Assembly (NCBI GenBank): GCA_938028705.1
Contig: CALIZI010000050.1
Span: forward strand, 1-64,000
DNA length: 64,000 nt
Direction: 5' to 3'
From: an uncultured Saprospiraceae bacterium
GTDB lineage: Bacteria > Bacteroidota > Bacteroidia > Chitinophagales > Saprospiraceae
Shown: positions 17,416-27,510 of the stretch, one piece after another
Layout: every line of letters begins with the position of its first letter
Numbering within the stretch: position 1 is the first letter of the stretch
Program-made: the position numbers and the translations under genes
The notes under the pieces: model-generated
The model's input: the letters and a program-made list of their open reading frames with translations, nothing else
Databases searched by the model: none
Told to the model about the DNA's origin: nothing

Positions 17416-18501
17416 ATGCAAAACGGTCAGCAAAATAAACATCTTTCTTGGTTTAAAGTCGAAAATTTTAAACGATTTGAGGCTTTTGAAATGGAGAATA
17501 TCGGGCAGTTTAACCTTATTTTTGGAGATAATAATACGGGGAAAACTACGGTGTTGGAGGCTTTGCTGTTTGATGATGAGAATTTTAATCAGTTTTTGAG
17601 TAATTTGTATGAAACGCTTGATTTCAGAGGTTTTTTTTTAGATGATTCTAATGGTAGAAAAATACCTTCCAGCTACATTAAGTTGTTTCAAAATACAAAT
17701 TTAAACAGCAACGCATCTGATTTTTTCTATGAAAAAGTAAGTATAAATAGAAACCATGTGTCATTTCAGCACAGAGCTGTTTCTGAACTTACAGAAAAAG
17801 AACTTTTAAATCTCAAAAAAAATATTGTAACTCCATCAGTTCCAAAAGATGTTGTGATATTTAAAACAAATCGCAATAGTGAATCCTTATCAATAGAACC
17901 TGATGATAATAAAAATGAGGTAGATAACTATATCCCTTACATCGCTTTTGAAAGAACGTATGACGAGGATTTGGCAGATTTTTATAGTGAAAAAATCCAA
18001 AATAGTACAAAGCGTAAAGTTGCTCTAATCAATTCCCTTAACTCTTTTATTCCCGAAATCAATGATATTGAAATTACAACGGCTTATCCTAAAGACTCAA
18101 TTATATCTATCAGACTTAAAAATAATGATAGCCCAATACCTTTGCCCATGTTCGGCGATGGTGCAAAAAAACTCTTCCGCATCCTCGTCGAACTCCCGAT
18201 GTGCAAGCACCGCCGCTTGATGATAGACGAAATCGACACTGGCATTCATTACAGCCGTTTTAAAGATTTTTGGAAAACAATTTTAGTGGCAGCAAAGGAA
18301 AATGATGTCCAAATATTCGCTACGACACATAATAAAGAAGGTTTAAAATATTTCTATGAAGCCCTTGAAGAATTGCCTGATTATCAGCAAAATGCGCGAT
18401 GTTTTACTTTAGCAAAAATCAAGGATAATTCAATAAAAGCCTATACGCAGACTTATGAGCAATTTGAACATGCACTACATTATGATATAGAAATTAGATA
18501 A
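17416..18501 (+). CDS. OLD/AAA_15-like ATPase of a two-gene defence-type pair
   Basis: 361 residues. Walker A reads GDNNTGKTTVLEAL (about residue 35). The signature region is PMFGDGAKKLFRIL (about 245), Walker B RLMIDEIDTGIHYSR (about 272), and the His switch FATTHNKEGLKYF (about 305). The layout is that of small SMC-like ATPases such as AriA of PARIS or the ATPases of OLD systems. The next gene, 10 bases on, is a TOPRIM-type protein, the expected effector partner. Such pairs sense phage proteins and trigger nuclease or RNase activity. System assignment is inference. Confidence 0.8.
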   Translation: MQNGQQNKHLSWFKVENFKRFEAFEMENIGQFNLIFGDNNTGKTTVLEALLFDDENFNQFLSNLYETLDFRGFFLDDSNGRKIPSSYIKLFQNTNLNSNASDFFYEKVSINRNHVSFQHRAVSELTEKELLNLKKNIVTPSVPKDVVIFKTNRNSESLSIEPDDNKNEVDNYIPYIAFERTYDEDLADFYSEKIQNSTKRKVALINSLNSFIPEINDIEITTAYPKDSIISIRLKNNDSPIPLPMFGDGAKKLFRILVELPMCKHRRLMIDEIDTGIHYSRFKDFWKTILVAAKENDVQIFATTHNKEGLKYFYEALEELPDYQQNARCFTLAKIKDNSIKAYTQTYEQFEHALHYDIEIR

Positions 18502-18511
18502 GACCATTTCC

Positions 18512-19102
18512 ATGAAAAAAGTAAAAATATTTGTAGAAGGTGTGGCGGACTGTAAATTTATACAAGATTATATTCAATATTTATTTAATGTAAAATTAGA
18601 TAAAAATGATATTATTGAAATTGGAGGATGTGATAAAAAATCACTATCACTGAGAATAGGCACTTTTCAACGTAACGCAGATGAAGGAGGAATAAATCTC
18701 CTTATCTTTGATGCCGATGATAGTTTTGATGAAAAGCAAGAAGAATTAAAGCGAACAAAAAAAGAACTGAATATAGAATTTGAAATTTTCCTATTTCCCA
18801 ATCATGAGTTGCCCGGCGATTTAGAAGTTTTATTATCCAATATCGTCAGCGATAAACATAATGCTCTTGTAGCCTGTTGGGAACAATACGAAAATTGCCT
18901 TAAAACGCAAGAATATAGCTACACACTCCCCGCCCGAAAAACCAAAATCTACGCCTATCTTGAAGCCTTAGTTGGCAAAAGTAATTCGCAAAAAGAAAAG
19001 ATAAAAGAACGTAATCGAAATTACCGCAATACCGACCATTGGAATTTGGATACCGACTATCTGCAACCACTCAAAACATTTCTAAATCAATATTTTACAT
19101 AA
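18512..19102 (+). CDS. TOPRIM-type (DUF3226/DUF4435-like) effector partner
   Basis: 196 residues. KIFVEGVADCKFI (residues 4-16) supplies the TOPRIM Glu and NLLIFDADDSFD (about 68) the DxD pair; NHELPGDLEVLL (about 96) matches DUF3226-type proteins. It follows the ATPase closely, as AriB follows AriA in PARIS systems, though AriB is usually longer. Its stop TAA is directly followed by the gatB ATG, so the pair seems to have been inserted upstream of a housekeeping gene and could drive it. PARIS-like is my best guess; another ATPase+TOPRIM family is possible. Confidence 0.75.
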   Translation: MKKVKIFVEGVADCKFIQDYIQYLFNVKLDKNDIIEIGGCDKKSLSLRIGTFQRNADEGGINLLIFDADDSFDEKQEELKRTKKELNIEFEIFLFPNHELPGDLEVLLSNIVSDKHNALVACWEQYENCLKTQEYSYTLPARKTKIYAYLEALVGKSNSQKEKIKERNRNYRNTDHWNLDTDYLQPLKTFLNQYFT

Positions 19103-20542
19103 ATGCCATACAAAAAATATGAAACGGTGATAGGGCTTGAAGTCCACGTCCAACTCAGTACGCAAACCAAAGCATTTTGTGCCGATAATGCCGCTTACGG
19201 TGCTGCGCCCAATACACACATCAGCACCATCTCAATGGCGCATCCGGGTACATTGCCGCGTGTGAATGAACAAACCATTAAGTATGCAGTGCGCTTGGGT
19301 TTGGCATTGGGCTGTGAGATAACGCGAGATACGCGATTTGACCGTAAGAATTACTTTTATGCCGACTTGCCCAAGGGCTTTCAAACGACGCAGGATAGCC
19401 ACCCGATTTGTGTAGGTGGTTCGTTGAAAATCGGAGATAGAAACATTCGTTTGCACCACATACATATAGAAGAAGATGCGGGTAAATCCATTCACGATAT
19501 TGACCCTAAGCATTCGTTGATTGACCTCAATCGTGCGGGTGTGCCATTACTGGAAGTGGTGACGGAACCCGACCTGCGCTCGGCTGACGAAGCGGCAGAG
19601 TTTATCACAAAACTGCGCCAAGTTGTACGCTATCTTGACATCTGCGACGGCAATATGCAAGAAGGTTCGATACGTTGCGATTGTAATGTATCGGTGCGAT
19701 TGAAGGATGAAACTGAATACGGCACACGCTGCGAAATTAAAAATATCAACTCCATGCGAAATGCCAAACGCGCCATCGAATACGAAGCCCGCCGTCAAAT
19801 CAAAATTATAGAAAAAGGCGGTGAAATTGACCAAGAAACCCGTGCATTTGATGCACAAACCGGACATACGGATGTCGTCCTTCGCACGAAAGAGAACGCA
19901 CATGATTATCGGTATTTCCCGGAGCCGGATTTGTTGCCTGTGGTTCTGACAGAGGAATATATTGATGATATTCGCTCGAATATGCCATCGCTTCCTCACC
20001 AAATTCATGAAGAACTGACAGAAAAATACGGCTTGTCAGATTATGATGCACATGTGCTTTTAGAAGAAAAAGAAAATATTATTTTTTATAAAAAAATAAC
20101 TAAATATACAAAAAATTATAAAGCAGTCGCCAACTGGCTCACCAATATCATTCAAGCACATTTAAATGATAACCAACTGACTATCAGTGAGTTTAATTTG
20201 CAACCAAAAACAATAGCTGAGTTGATACAATTGGTAGATAATGACAAACTGAGCAATGCTGCTGCCGCTCAAAAGGTATTTCCCGAATTGGTGAAACACC
20301 CCGACACCTCTCCACTCGAATTAGCCAAAAAACTGAACCTGATACAAGATTCGGACGAAGGCAATATCGAAGCGATTATAGACTCGGTGATTGCCAAGCA
20401 TCCCGATAAAGTGAAAGCTTATCAAAAAGGAAAAAAAGGATTGCTTGGTATGTTTATGGGTGAGGTGATGCGTGCTTCCGGCGGTAAGGTGAACCCCAAA
20501 GTCGCTACTCGTCTTTTGCAGGAAAAATTGGATATAAAATAA
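19103..20542 (+). CDS. gatB: Asp-tRNA(Asn)/Glu-tRNA(Gln) amidotransferase subunit B
   Basis: 479 residues, standard length. VIGLEVHVQLST opens the protein; DLPKGFQTTQ, EEDAGKSIHD, DLNRAGVPLLEVVTEPD and RCDCNVSVR are GatB signatures, and the C-terminal GatB/YqeY tail ends GGKVNPKVATRLLQEKL. It is the kinase/transamidation subunit that amidates mischarged Glu-tRNA(Gln) or Asp-tRNA(Asn) with ammonia from GatA. No gatA or gatC is nearby. The start follows the TOPRIM stop with zero spacing. Confidence 0.97.
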   Translation: MPYKKYETVIGLEVHVQLSTQTKAFCADNAAYGAAPNTHISTISMAHPGTLPRVNEQTIKYAVRLGLALGCEITRDTRFDRKNYFYADLPKGFQTTQDSHPICVGGSLKIGDRNIRLHHIHIEEDAGKSIHDIDPKHSLIDLNRAGVPLLEVVTEPDLRSADEAAEFITKLRQVVRYLDICDGNMQEGSIRCDCNVSVRLKDETEYGTRCEIKNINSMRNAKRAIEYEARRQIKIIEKGGEIDQETRAFDAQTGHTDVVLRTKENAHDYRYFPEPDLLPVVLTEEYIDDIRSNMPSLPHQIHEELTEKYGLSDYDAHVLLEEKENIIFYKKITKYTKNYKAVANWLTNIIQAHLNDNQLTISEFNLQPKTIAELIQLVDNDKLSNAAAAQKVFPELVKHPDTSPLELAKKLNLIQDSDEGNIEAIIDSVIAKHPDKVKAYQKGKKGLLGMFMGEVMRASGGKVNPKVATRLLQEKLDIK

Positions 20543-20755
20543 GCTGAATCGAAGGAGTATTTAGGCTTGTAATTCAAACGATTGTAACGACTATGGACTA
20601 TGAACTGATAGCCATTTTTTTCAAAATTTATATTTTAAATTTTATTCATATTTTGACTTACATTCAGATGGGGTGACATAGTGTACATCTGTGTCATATA
20701 TAACTATTGTTATTCTAAAAAAAACTTATAACCTAATTATATTTTAAAATTAATT

Positions 20756-23700
20756 ATGAAAAAAGTACTTACCACACTAATTGCTGTCTTTTCCGTATGC
20801 TTTATATACGCCCAGATAGCAAGTTCGGGAACGCCTCCCAGTTTCACTAAAAACATGACCAAAGCTGTCGAGACACACCAACTCCCTAAATTTGATGTAT
20901 CGGCAATGCTCGCAGAAGATGAAATGACGAAAGGTGAAGGACCGCTTCGTTTTGGTAAACGTCATAAGGTCAATTTAACGCCTAAGTCCGCAGGTACATG
21001 GGAAAAATTGGCAAATGGAGACAGAATATGGCGTATTACCTTTACCTCAAAAGGAGCTTACTCACTCAATTTTTTATTTAGCAAATTTTATATGCCTGAC
21101 AATGCGAAATTGTATGCCTACAATACCGATAAGTCAGATGTACGCGGTGCATTTACAGCATTGAATAATAAATCTGATGGCATGTTTGCCATTACACCAA
21201 TAGAAGGTGAGACGGTGACACTCGAATATTTTGAACCGGCTACGGTACGCAGGCAGGGTGTAATAGAGATTTCTTATGTCGTACACGCTTATCGCAATTT
21301 ACATTCGGTCATGGATGAACTACTGGAAAAAGATTATGGTGATTCCGGTGCATGCAACAATGATGTAGCCTGCCCCGAAAGTGCAGGTTGGGAAGACCAA
21401 ATTCGCTCAGTGGCTTTGATTATCGACGATGGATTCAGGGCTTGCACAGGTGCTATGGTCAATAACGCTGCTCAGGATGGTACGCCCTATTTCTTGAGTG
21501 CCAATCATTGTGGTATCGACATTAACAGCAATTGGACTTTTGTATTTAATTATAATAGCCCCACTTGCGATGGACCCGACGGCAACTTAGACGAGAGTAT
21601 TGTGGGTGGACAACTCAGAGCCAATTATGGTCCTTCTGATTTTTCATTATTTGAATTAAGTATGCCACCTCCTCCTGATTATACGGTGTATTATGCAGGC
21701 TGGAATAACATGGACGTACCTGCTTTTAACTGTACCGCTATTCATCACCCCGCAGGCGATGTTAAAAAAATCAGTTTCAATGACGACCCGCTTTTTAGTG
21801 GTACATGGGGAACAGGCGGAGCAGAAATTCCGGGTGGCAATCACTGGATTATTGGCGATTGGGAAGATGGTACAACAGAGGGCGGTTCTTCCGGCTCACC
21901 GGTATTTGACCACCAAAAACTTATTGTTGGTCAGTTGCATGGTGGTGGTGCTTCTTGCGATGATATTATTTACGATTCGTATGGCAAATTTTCGGCATCT
22001 TGGACAGGCGGTGGTACACCTTCTACCCGCCTGATGGATTGGTTGGGCGAAGGTAGGGATACCTTACATGGAGCTTATTTTATTGATCCACCACTTGCCC
22101 TTGACATACAGGCAGTCAATATACTTGGTATTAGTAATTCTTGTCCGGGTGATACCTTATCGCCTCAATTGATAGTACGAAATATCGGTAGTATGGGAAT
22201 TGGTAGTTTTACCGTTAATTATAGTTACGATGGTGGTACCACACAAAGTATTGTATGGACAGGCACACCGATAAGTTTTTATGGTTCTGTAGTCATCGAT
22301 TTACCTCCGATAGTGCCGGATGCCGGTACACATACTTTTGACGCGAGCGTTGCATTACCAAATGGATTGCCGGATGATGATATGATGAATAACACTGCGA
22401 ATACAAGTAGCTTTAAAATTATTGATGATAATATCTTGACTATTAATCTGACAACTGACAATTTCCCCGCCGAGACCAGTTATGAAATCACTGACCAAAG
22501 TACGGGTGAGATAATATATACAAGTATAGGTTTCTCGGCAGCTCAATTAAATATTAATGATTACTGTTTAGAAGATGGTTGTTATACCTTCACTATCTTT
22601 GATAGCTATGGCGATGGTATTTGTTGTAGTTATGGTGATGGCAGTTATGAGGTAGTCGAAGAGAATGGTACTATAGTTGGTACAGGTAGTGAATTTGAGA
22701 CACAGGAAAGTCTTGATTTTTGTTTGCCTTTTGCTTTGACAGCCCAATTTAATATACCCGAACAAACCTGTAAAGAAATATCTGTAACAGTAGAAAACAC
22801 GAGTCAGGTAGCGACTTCTTTTTCTTGGTCGGCACCGGGGGCAGATGTTGAGACCAGCACTGAAGAAAATCCAACATTCACCTATTCAACTGTAGGAACG
22901 TACACCATTACATTAAGCACCGGTAATGATACAGATACCGCTACTTACTCGCAGACGATAGAAGTGACAGAAGATAATGGATTTATTGTTAATTTGACTA
23001 CAGATACCTATCCGGCAGAGACTTCCTTTCAGATTGCAGACCAAGCAGGAAATACCCTGTATTTAGTAAGTCTATTTGAACCCAGTCAATTAAATATAAA
23101 CGCTTATTGCCTGCCAAATGGTTGTTATACCTTTACCATTTTTGATGCCTTTGAAGATGGCATTTGTTGTGGATTTGGTCAGGGAAGCTATGAGCTATTG
23201 GATGTCAATGGCAACACAATCGGAAGTGGCGGGGAGTTTCTTGCAGAAGAAAGCATTAACTTCTGTTTGCCCTTTTCAAATACTACGGCAGGTGCAGGTT
23301 TTGATATCGAATCAGCCTGTGCAGGTGAAGCGATAAGTATCACTAATACCAGTCAAAACACGACTACCTACACTTGGTTAGCACCCTCTGCAACACCCGA
23401 AAGTAGTAATGATGCCAGCCCTACATTTGTATATGAGGATGCAGGTGATTACACCATTACATTGATTGCCTCCAATGATATAGGAAGCGATACACTCACT
23501 CAAGATGTTACGATATATCCTTTACCACAAATTACCGAGATTATCGGTGAAAATTCACCACTCAATGGTAGTACCGAGACCTATTCGACTCCCCTTACCG
23601 CAGGTTCTTCTTACCAATGGAGAATTGAAGGTGGTATGCAGATATCAGGTGGAAATACCAACAGCATTGAGGTAATGTGGGATGACCCCAATAATTCAGC

Positions 23701-24019
23701 TTACTTATGTGTTACGGAAACGAGTGCTGAAGGTTGTACAAGCAGCGAACTCTGTTATGATGTTCTCACACAGGTAGGTATTGAAGATATTGCCGCTGAA
23801 AAAGGGCTTCTTGTTTTTCCAAATCCCAGCGATGGATTGATTTATATAAAATCCAATGAGGCACCCGATGCACTTGATGTATATGATGTCATGGGACGAC
23901 AAATAGACCTTATTTATCAGAATAATACCATTGACTTATCACAACAAGCAAGTGGTATTTATTTGATACGCATTACCTACGAAGAGGGTAGTGTCACCAG
24001 AAGAATACTAGTAGAATAA
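20756..24019 (+). CDS. Secreted lysyl-endopeptidase-like serine protease with T9SS sorting domain
   Basis: 1087 residues. After a signal peptide (to about residue 19), the trypsin-fold domain carries FLSANHCG (His, about 248), SDFSLFEL (Asp, about 295) and GGSSGSPVF (Ser, about 380), as in lysyl endopeptidases. The rest alternates a CARDB-like segment (about 450-555), two copies of a Cys-rich domain (LNINDYCLEDGCYTFTIFDS and LNINAYCLPNGCYTFTIFDA, about 600 and 780), PKD domains (PTFTYSTVGTYTITLS) and a C-terminal T9SS sorting domain (LLVFPNPSDGLIYI ... RRILVE). Likely exported by T9SS to the surface or medium to degrade protein. Confidence 0.93.
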   Translation: MKKVLTTLIAVFSVCFIYAQIASSGTPPSFTKNMTKAVETHQLPKFDVSAMLAEDEMTKGEGPLRFGKRHKVNLTPKSAGTWEKLANGDRIWRITFTSKGAYSLNFLFSKFYMPDNAKLYAYNTDKSDVRGAFTALNNKSDGMFAITPIEGETVTLEYFEPATVRRQGVIEISYVVHAYRNLHSVMDELLEKDYGDSGACNNDVACPESAGWEDQIRSVALIIDDGFRACTGAMVNNAAQDGTPYFLSANHCGIDINSNWTFVFNYNSPTCDGPDGNLDESIVGGQLRANYGPSDFSLFELSMPPPPDYTVYYAGWNNMDVPAFNCTAIHHPAGDVKKISFNDDPLFSGTWGTGGAEIPGGNHWIIGDWEDGTTEGGSSGSPVFDHQKLIVGQLHGGGASCDDIIYDSYGKFSASWTGGGTPSTRLMDWLGEGRDTLHGAYFIDPPLALDIQAVNILGISNSCPGDTLSPQLIVRNIGSMGIGSFTVNYSYDGGTTQSIVWTGTPISFYGSVVIDLPPIVPDAGTHTFDASVALPNGLPDDDMMNNTANTSSFKIIDDNILTINLTTDNFPAETSYEITDQSTGEIIYTSIGFSAAQLNINDYCLEDGCYTFTIFDSYGDGICCSYGDGSYEVVEENGTIVGTGSEFETQESLDFCLPFALTAQFNIPEQTCKEISVTVENTSQVATSFSWSAPGADVETSTEENPTFTYSTVGTYTITLSTGNDTDTATYSQTIEVTEDNGFIVNLTTDTYPAETSFQIADQAGNTLYLVSLFEPSQLNINAYCLPNGCYTFTIFDAFEDGICCGFGQGSYELLDVNGNTIGSGGEFLAEESINFCLPFSNTTAGAGFDIESACAGEAISITNTSQNTTTYTWLAPSATPESSNDASPTFVYEDAGDYTITLIASNDIGSDTLTQDVTIYPLPQITEIIGENSPLNGSTETYSTPLTAGSSYQWRIEGGMQISGGNTNSIEVMWDDPNNSAYLCVTETSAEGCTSSELCYDVLTQVGIEDIAAEKGLLVFPNPSDGLIYIKSNEAPDALDVYDVMGRQIDLIYQNNTIDLSQQASGIYLIRITYEEGSVTRRILVE

Positions 24020-24029
24020 ACTAAAAGTG

Positions 24030-24430
24030 TTTTGAAATGTAAAATGTAAAATAATAAATATAAAATGTAAAAGTGTGTGACCCACCATTAGGTCGGTATA
24101 ATGTAGATATTTTTTGTGAAAAAGTATTTTTAAAATAATTTATTCACATTTTATCGTCCACTTTTACATTTTGAATTTGATATTTTACACTCACATTTCT
24201 GTTAAATTTTTTCGAGTTATTAAATGTTCCGAATGATGTCATTTTTCTTATTGAAATTCAAAATTTTTATAACCTAATTCAAAATATAATTTGGTTTTCA
24301 AAATTGTTTTTAATAAAATATTAATTTTAAATTATTTATTATTAATTGAAAATCAATGAAAATTTGAACTCAAAAAAATTTAACAGAAATGTGAGTTTTA
24401 CATTTATTATTCTACATTTTACATTTCAAA
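24030..24430. repeat. Word-type palindrome (ATGTAAAATGTAAAA) enclosing the second 206-bp element
   Basis: The left arm about 24035-24072 repeats GAAATGTAAAATGTAAAATA. The right arm about 24396-24428 repeats TTTTACATTTTACATTTCAA. The region lies between the two convergent protease genes. A stem CACTTTTACATTTT (about 24160) also pairs with AAAATGTAAAAGTGTG (24064 onward). Confidence 0.8.
24190..24395. mobile_element. 206-bp MITE-like element, copy 2
   Basis: Same length and about 95 percent alike by eye to 16335-16540. Terminal repeats 24190-24218 and 24367-24395 are complementary with one mismatch. TTTTACA again flanks both ends. Confidence 0.85.
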
Positions 24431-24435
24431 AAATT

Positions 24436-27400
24436 CTATTGTTTCACAAATTTTCTAAGCAATACAGACTGCCCAGCTATCAATCTCACAAAGTAAAAAC
24501 CTGCCGATAGCTCGCTCACATCAAAACGAACTTCCTGCAAACCCTGCTCACCTTGTATGTGCTGCTCAAGCACCTGACCGTTGATGTCAATTATCTGCAA
24601 TTGAGCATTAGCGGCATTTTCCAATTGGTAGCTTATCGTGACTTCATTATTCACTATATTAGGTAGTATCGTCATATCTGTAATGGTCTTGGAAGATAAG
24701 CGGCTATAAATATTGCCATCCTCACGCACCAAGGGCGCAACACCACCCGACAAACAAAACTGCTGATTTTGTTGAACCCCAAAATTACCGCCGCCGGATA
24801 CCAGAGTAGTTCCGTTGGCATCGGTCAAGGTATAATTTCCACATATCGCAGGGCTAACGACTGCTCCCAAAGTAGCTACTACACTACCTACCGGCACGAG
24901 TGTACCCGGTGTAACAAATGTACCGAGACTTGAAGCACTGCTCTGAAACGGACACAAACCATTATTACCGGTATCATAAAAATTTAAGGTATAACAACCG
25001 TCAGGTAAACAAGCCAAATCAGGTACATCGAGTGTAGCGTTTGGCGTTTCATTAGTGTATTGGTTGTAAGCAGACACAACGACATTGCCATCGGCATCGG
25101 TAATATCCCAACTGGTTTGTTGTGGTGTATTATCAAATCTGATAGATAAATTGACTCCGCCCGTACAAGGAAGATTACAATTAGTTGTAAAGTCTTCGGT
25201 GCCGTCGCCTGTACTATTTGTATTGCCTTGCGAAGCATTATCTCCAAGTCCGCGACGTGCAAAGGCTTGCCTAATGAGACATTCGTTTGCACCATCATAC
25301 AAAATCCGGTCGGCAAGAATAATCGCATCGCGCCCGTCAACAAATCCGGGATTACATGGCAGCAGTTTCATACCTTCGGTGACCAGTGCCATAGCGATAT
25401 TATTTCCGCCTGTACCATAGTGCAAGTCGGAGTCAAGACCATACAGGTCAATCAAATCCCAAGTCATTTCCCACAACATGACACTCCACACCGAGCCTAC
25501 ACCATGTGGTGCAATCTCCGTTGAAATATCTGCATAAGTATGTGGATTGATACTCATATCACAGGTATATGGATAGTTCCGAATCCCGTTGCCTGTCGGT
25601 GTTTGTCCAAGTACATAAGTTCCGATAGGTCTTTTGTCGTTGCGGGTATCGCCGGGTTCTATGGTCATCATCAATGCAAACCAATCACTCCATCCTTCTC
25701 CCATTTGTTCTTCATTACTAAGGCAGGAAATAGTGCCTGCTCCACCAACAAGGCGCGTAGAAATGCCATGCCCATATTCGTGAGCTATCATACCATTGTC
25801 AAAATCGGAAGCAAATGCTAGCGGATTTGAGGAAAGGGTGACATTGACCCCGGGTAATTGTGTACGGATAGCAGCACAGTCACTCTGATACATCATCACT
25901 GCCGGAATAGTTACATTTCCACTGTCAGAGTCGGAAGGCATACTAGTCGTTGTACCCGACACATCATTGCAGACAATAATAGCAATAGCTCCGGCATTTT
26001 GTGCGTGGAGGGCTTTGGTGCCGAATTGACAGCCGCCTTTGTCTATAAAGGCAATGTTTCCATTAATAGCAGCTCCATTGACAGGTGGGTTGCAGCCTTC
26101 TGTAGGAGCAGCGGTTCCATCATCCACTACCACCAAATTGCCCGTTACATTAAAATTTTGTGCGCCAAATTGAGCAATTGTATTATGATAATTACCTGTG
26201 ATGCCTGCCGGAGAGTTGACTTGGGTTACGGTCTCACTCCATATATACATTTGTATTCTTCCACTGATACCGTCAACATCGGGCAGGAAAAAAGCGTTAT
26301 TTGCTCCCGCCCCATCGTGTGCGTCAGCTATCATCCCGTCTCTACTCAAACCGCCCCTACCATAATTATTCACCTGAAAATTACCACTTGCTTCATCAAA
26401 ACCGTAATGATACCATACATCGTGCATCAGATTGTTCCAGTAAAATAAATTGGTAATGGCGGATTCTAAATTGGGAGATGAAGCAGAACTTTGCGCTAAG
26501 TTCAATCCAAAATCAAAATCCAGCGAAGCCGTACCGTCGGGGCTAAATCCTGTGCCATTGTCACCATTGATGTCTTCTTGTGCCGATACATTATTCCCTC
26601 TTGTAACAGTGTATTCTGCCCCTGTTACTCCATCGATGTCATGCCAGCCAAAGGGTGAAGCCACAGCATCGGCAGGGTTGACGACCAACTGACGTATGCC
26701 ATGATTAGGGCTTTCCACAGGTGCAGGAAATACATGATAAGAGTTCGGTACATTGGAAGAGAATGATTTTTGTTGTTGCTGTATATCTGCATATTTTCCT
26801 TTTTGTCCTGTTGTAATGTGTGTATGGTCATGCAAATCATCGGTACAATCTACCTCCCCAAAACTACAATACAATGTCCGGTTGACTTTATCAAGTATCT
26901 CGCCCGTAGTTGCGTCTATCCGCATACTCCACGAATCGTGATTTTGCATCTCCGCAATAGACATATCCCAACATAAACGCAGGTTGCCGTCTGCCGTTTG
27001 TTGATACACCAAGCCGACCGGAATATCATTCTTTGAAATACTGCCTCCCGTAAAGATTTTCCCCTTTGAGAGTGCGGCACTCTTAGTTTCTTTGAGGCGT
27101 GGCAATTCGCTCATATCATATTTCATCGCTTGCGCTGCACCACTAATAGCGGTAGCAGCATCAAGCATAGGCTTTGTGGTATTGATGCGCGATGCAATAC
27201 TTTTCAAAAATTGATTGTGCAAAACAAGTAATTCGTTTTCCGTATTTATGTGAAGCCCAATATGAGCATTGTGAACCGGAATCCCTTGATGCCTTTGTTG
27301 GAGATAATAATGTGTTATGCCACTTTGGATGCTGGTATGGAAACTTGTAATTTCATAATCAGTGATGTCAGTGGCTAATTGCCCGATTTGTCGAGCCGAA

Positions 27401-27510
27401 GTATGGACATGTCCTCTAATCATTTCCTTTTGTGCGTCAGATTGGGCATACACAGCACCTGCCAGTAACAATGCTATAAGCATTGCAAATGGTTGAATTG
27501 TAAATTTCAT
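24436..27510 (-). CDS. Secreted M36 (fungalysin) metalloprotease with T9SS sorting domain
   Basis: 1024 residues. A signal peptide (to about residue 22) and an FTP-type propeptide (HYYLQQRHQGIPVHNAHIGL, about 68) precede the M36 catalytic domain. The zinc site is MIAHEYGHGIS (about 574) with the third ligand in GEGWSDWFALMMT (about 604). A PA domain (DKGGCQFGTKALHAQNAGAI, about 490) is inserted before it. The tail has a Cys-rich domain (LACLPDGCYTLNFYDT) like those in the neighbouring serine protease and a T9SS sorting domain ending LLRKFVKQ. Likely a secreted protein-degrading enzyme. Confidence 0.94.
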   Translation of the reverse strand: MKFTIQPFAMLIALLLAGAVYAQSDAQKEMIRGHVHTSARQIGQLATDITDYEITSFHTSIQSGITHYYLQQRHQGIPVHNAHIGLHINTENELLVLHNQFLKSIASRINTTKPMLDAATAISGAAQAMKYDMSELPRLKETKSAALSKGKIFTGGSISKNDIPVGLVYQQTADGNLRLCWDMSIAEMQNHDSWSMRIDATTGEILDKVNRTLYCSFGEVDCTDDLHDHTHITTGQKGKYADIQQQQKSFSSNVPNSYHVFPAPVESPNHGIRQLVVNPADAVASPFGWHDIDGVTGAEYTVTRGNNVSAQEDINGDNGTGFSPDGTASLDFDFGLNLAQSSASSPNLESAITNLFYWNNLMHDVWYHYGFDEASGNFQVNNYGRGGLSRDGMIADAHDGAGANNAFFLPDVDGISGRIQMYIWSETVTQVNSPAGITGNYHNTIAQFGAQNFNVTGNLVVVDDGTAAPTEGCNPPVNGAAINGNIAFIDKGGCQFGTKALHAQNAGAIAIIVCNDVSGTTTSMPSDSDSGNVTIPAVMMYQSDCAAIRTQLPGVNVTLSSNPLAFASDFDNGMIAHEYGHGISTRLVGGAGTISCLSNEEQMGEGWSDWFALMMTIEPGDTRNDKRPIGTYVLGQTPTGNGIRNYPYTCDMSINPHTYADISTEIAPHGVGSVWSVMLWEMTWDLIDLYGLDSDLHYGTGGNNIAMALVTEGMKLLPCNPGFVDGRDAIILADRILYDGANECLIRQAFARRGLGDNASQGNTNSTGDGTEDFTTNCNLPCTGGVNLSIRFDNTPQQTSWDITDADGNVVVSAYNQYTNETPNATLDVPDLACLPDGCYTLNFYDTGNNGLCPFQSSASSLGTFVTPGTLVPVGSVVATLGAVVSPAICGNYTLTDANGTTLVSGGGNFGVQQNQQFCLSGGVAPLVREDGNIYSRLSSKTITDMTILPNIVNNEVTISYQLENAANAQLQIIDINGQVLEQHIQGEQGLQEVRFDVSELSAGFYFVRLIAGQSVLLRKFVKQ

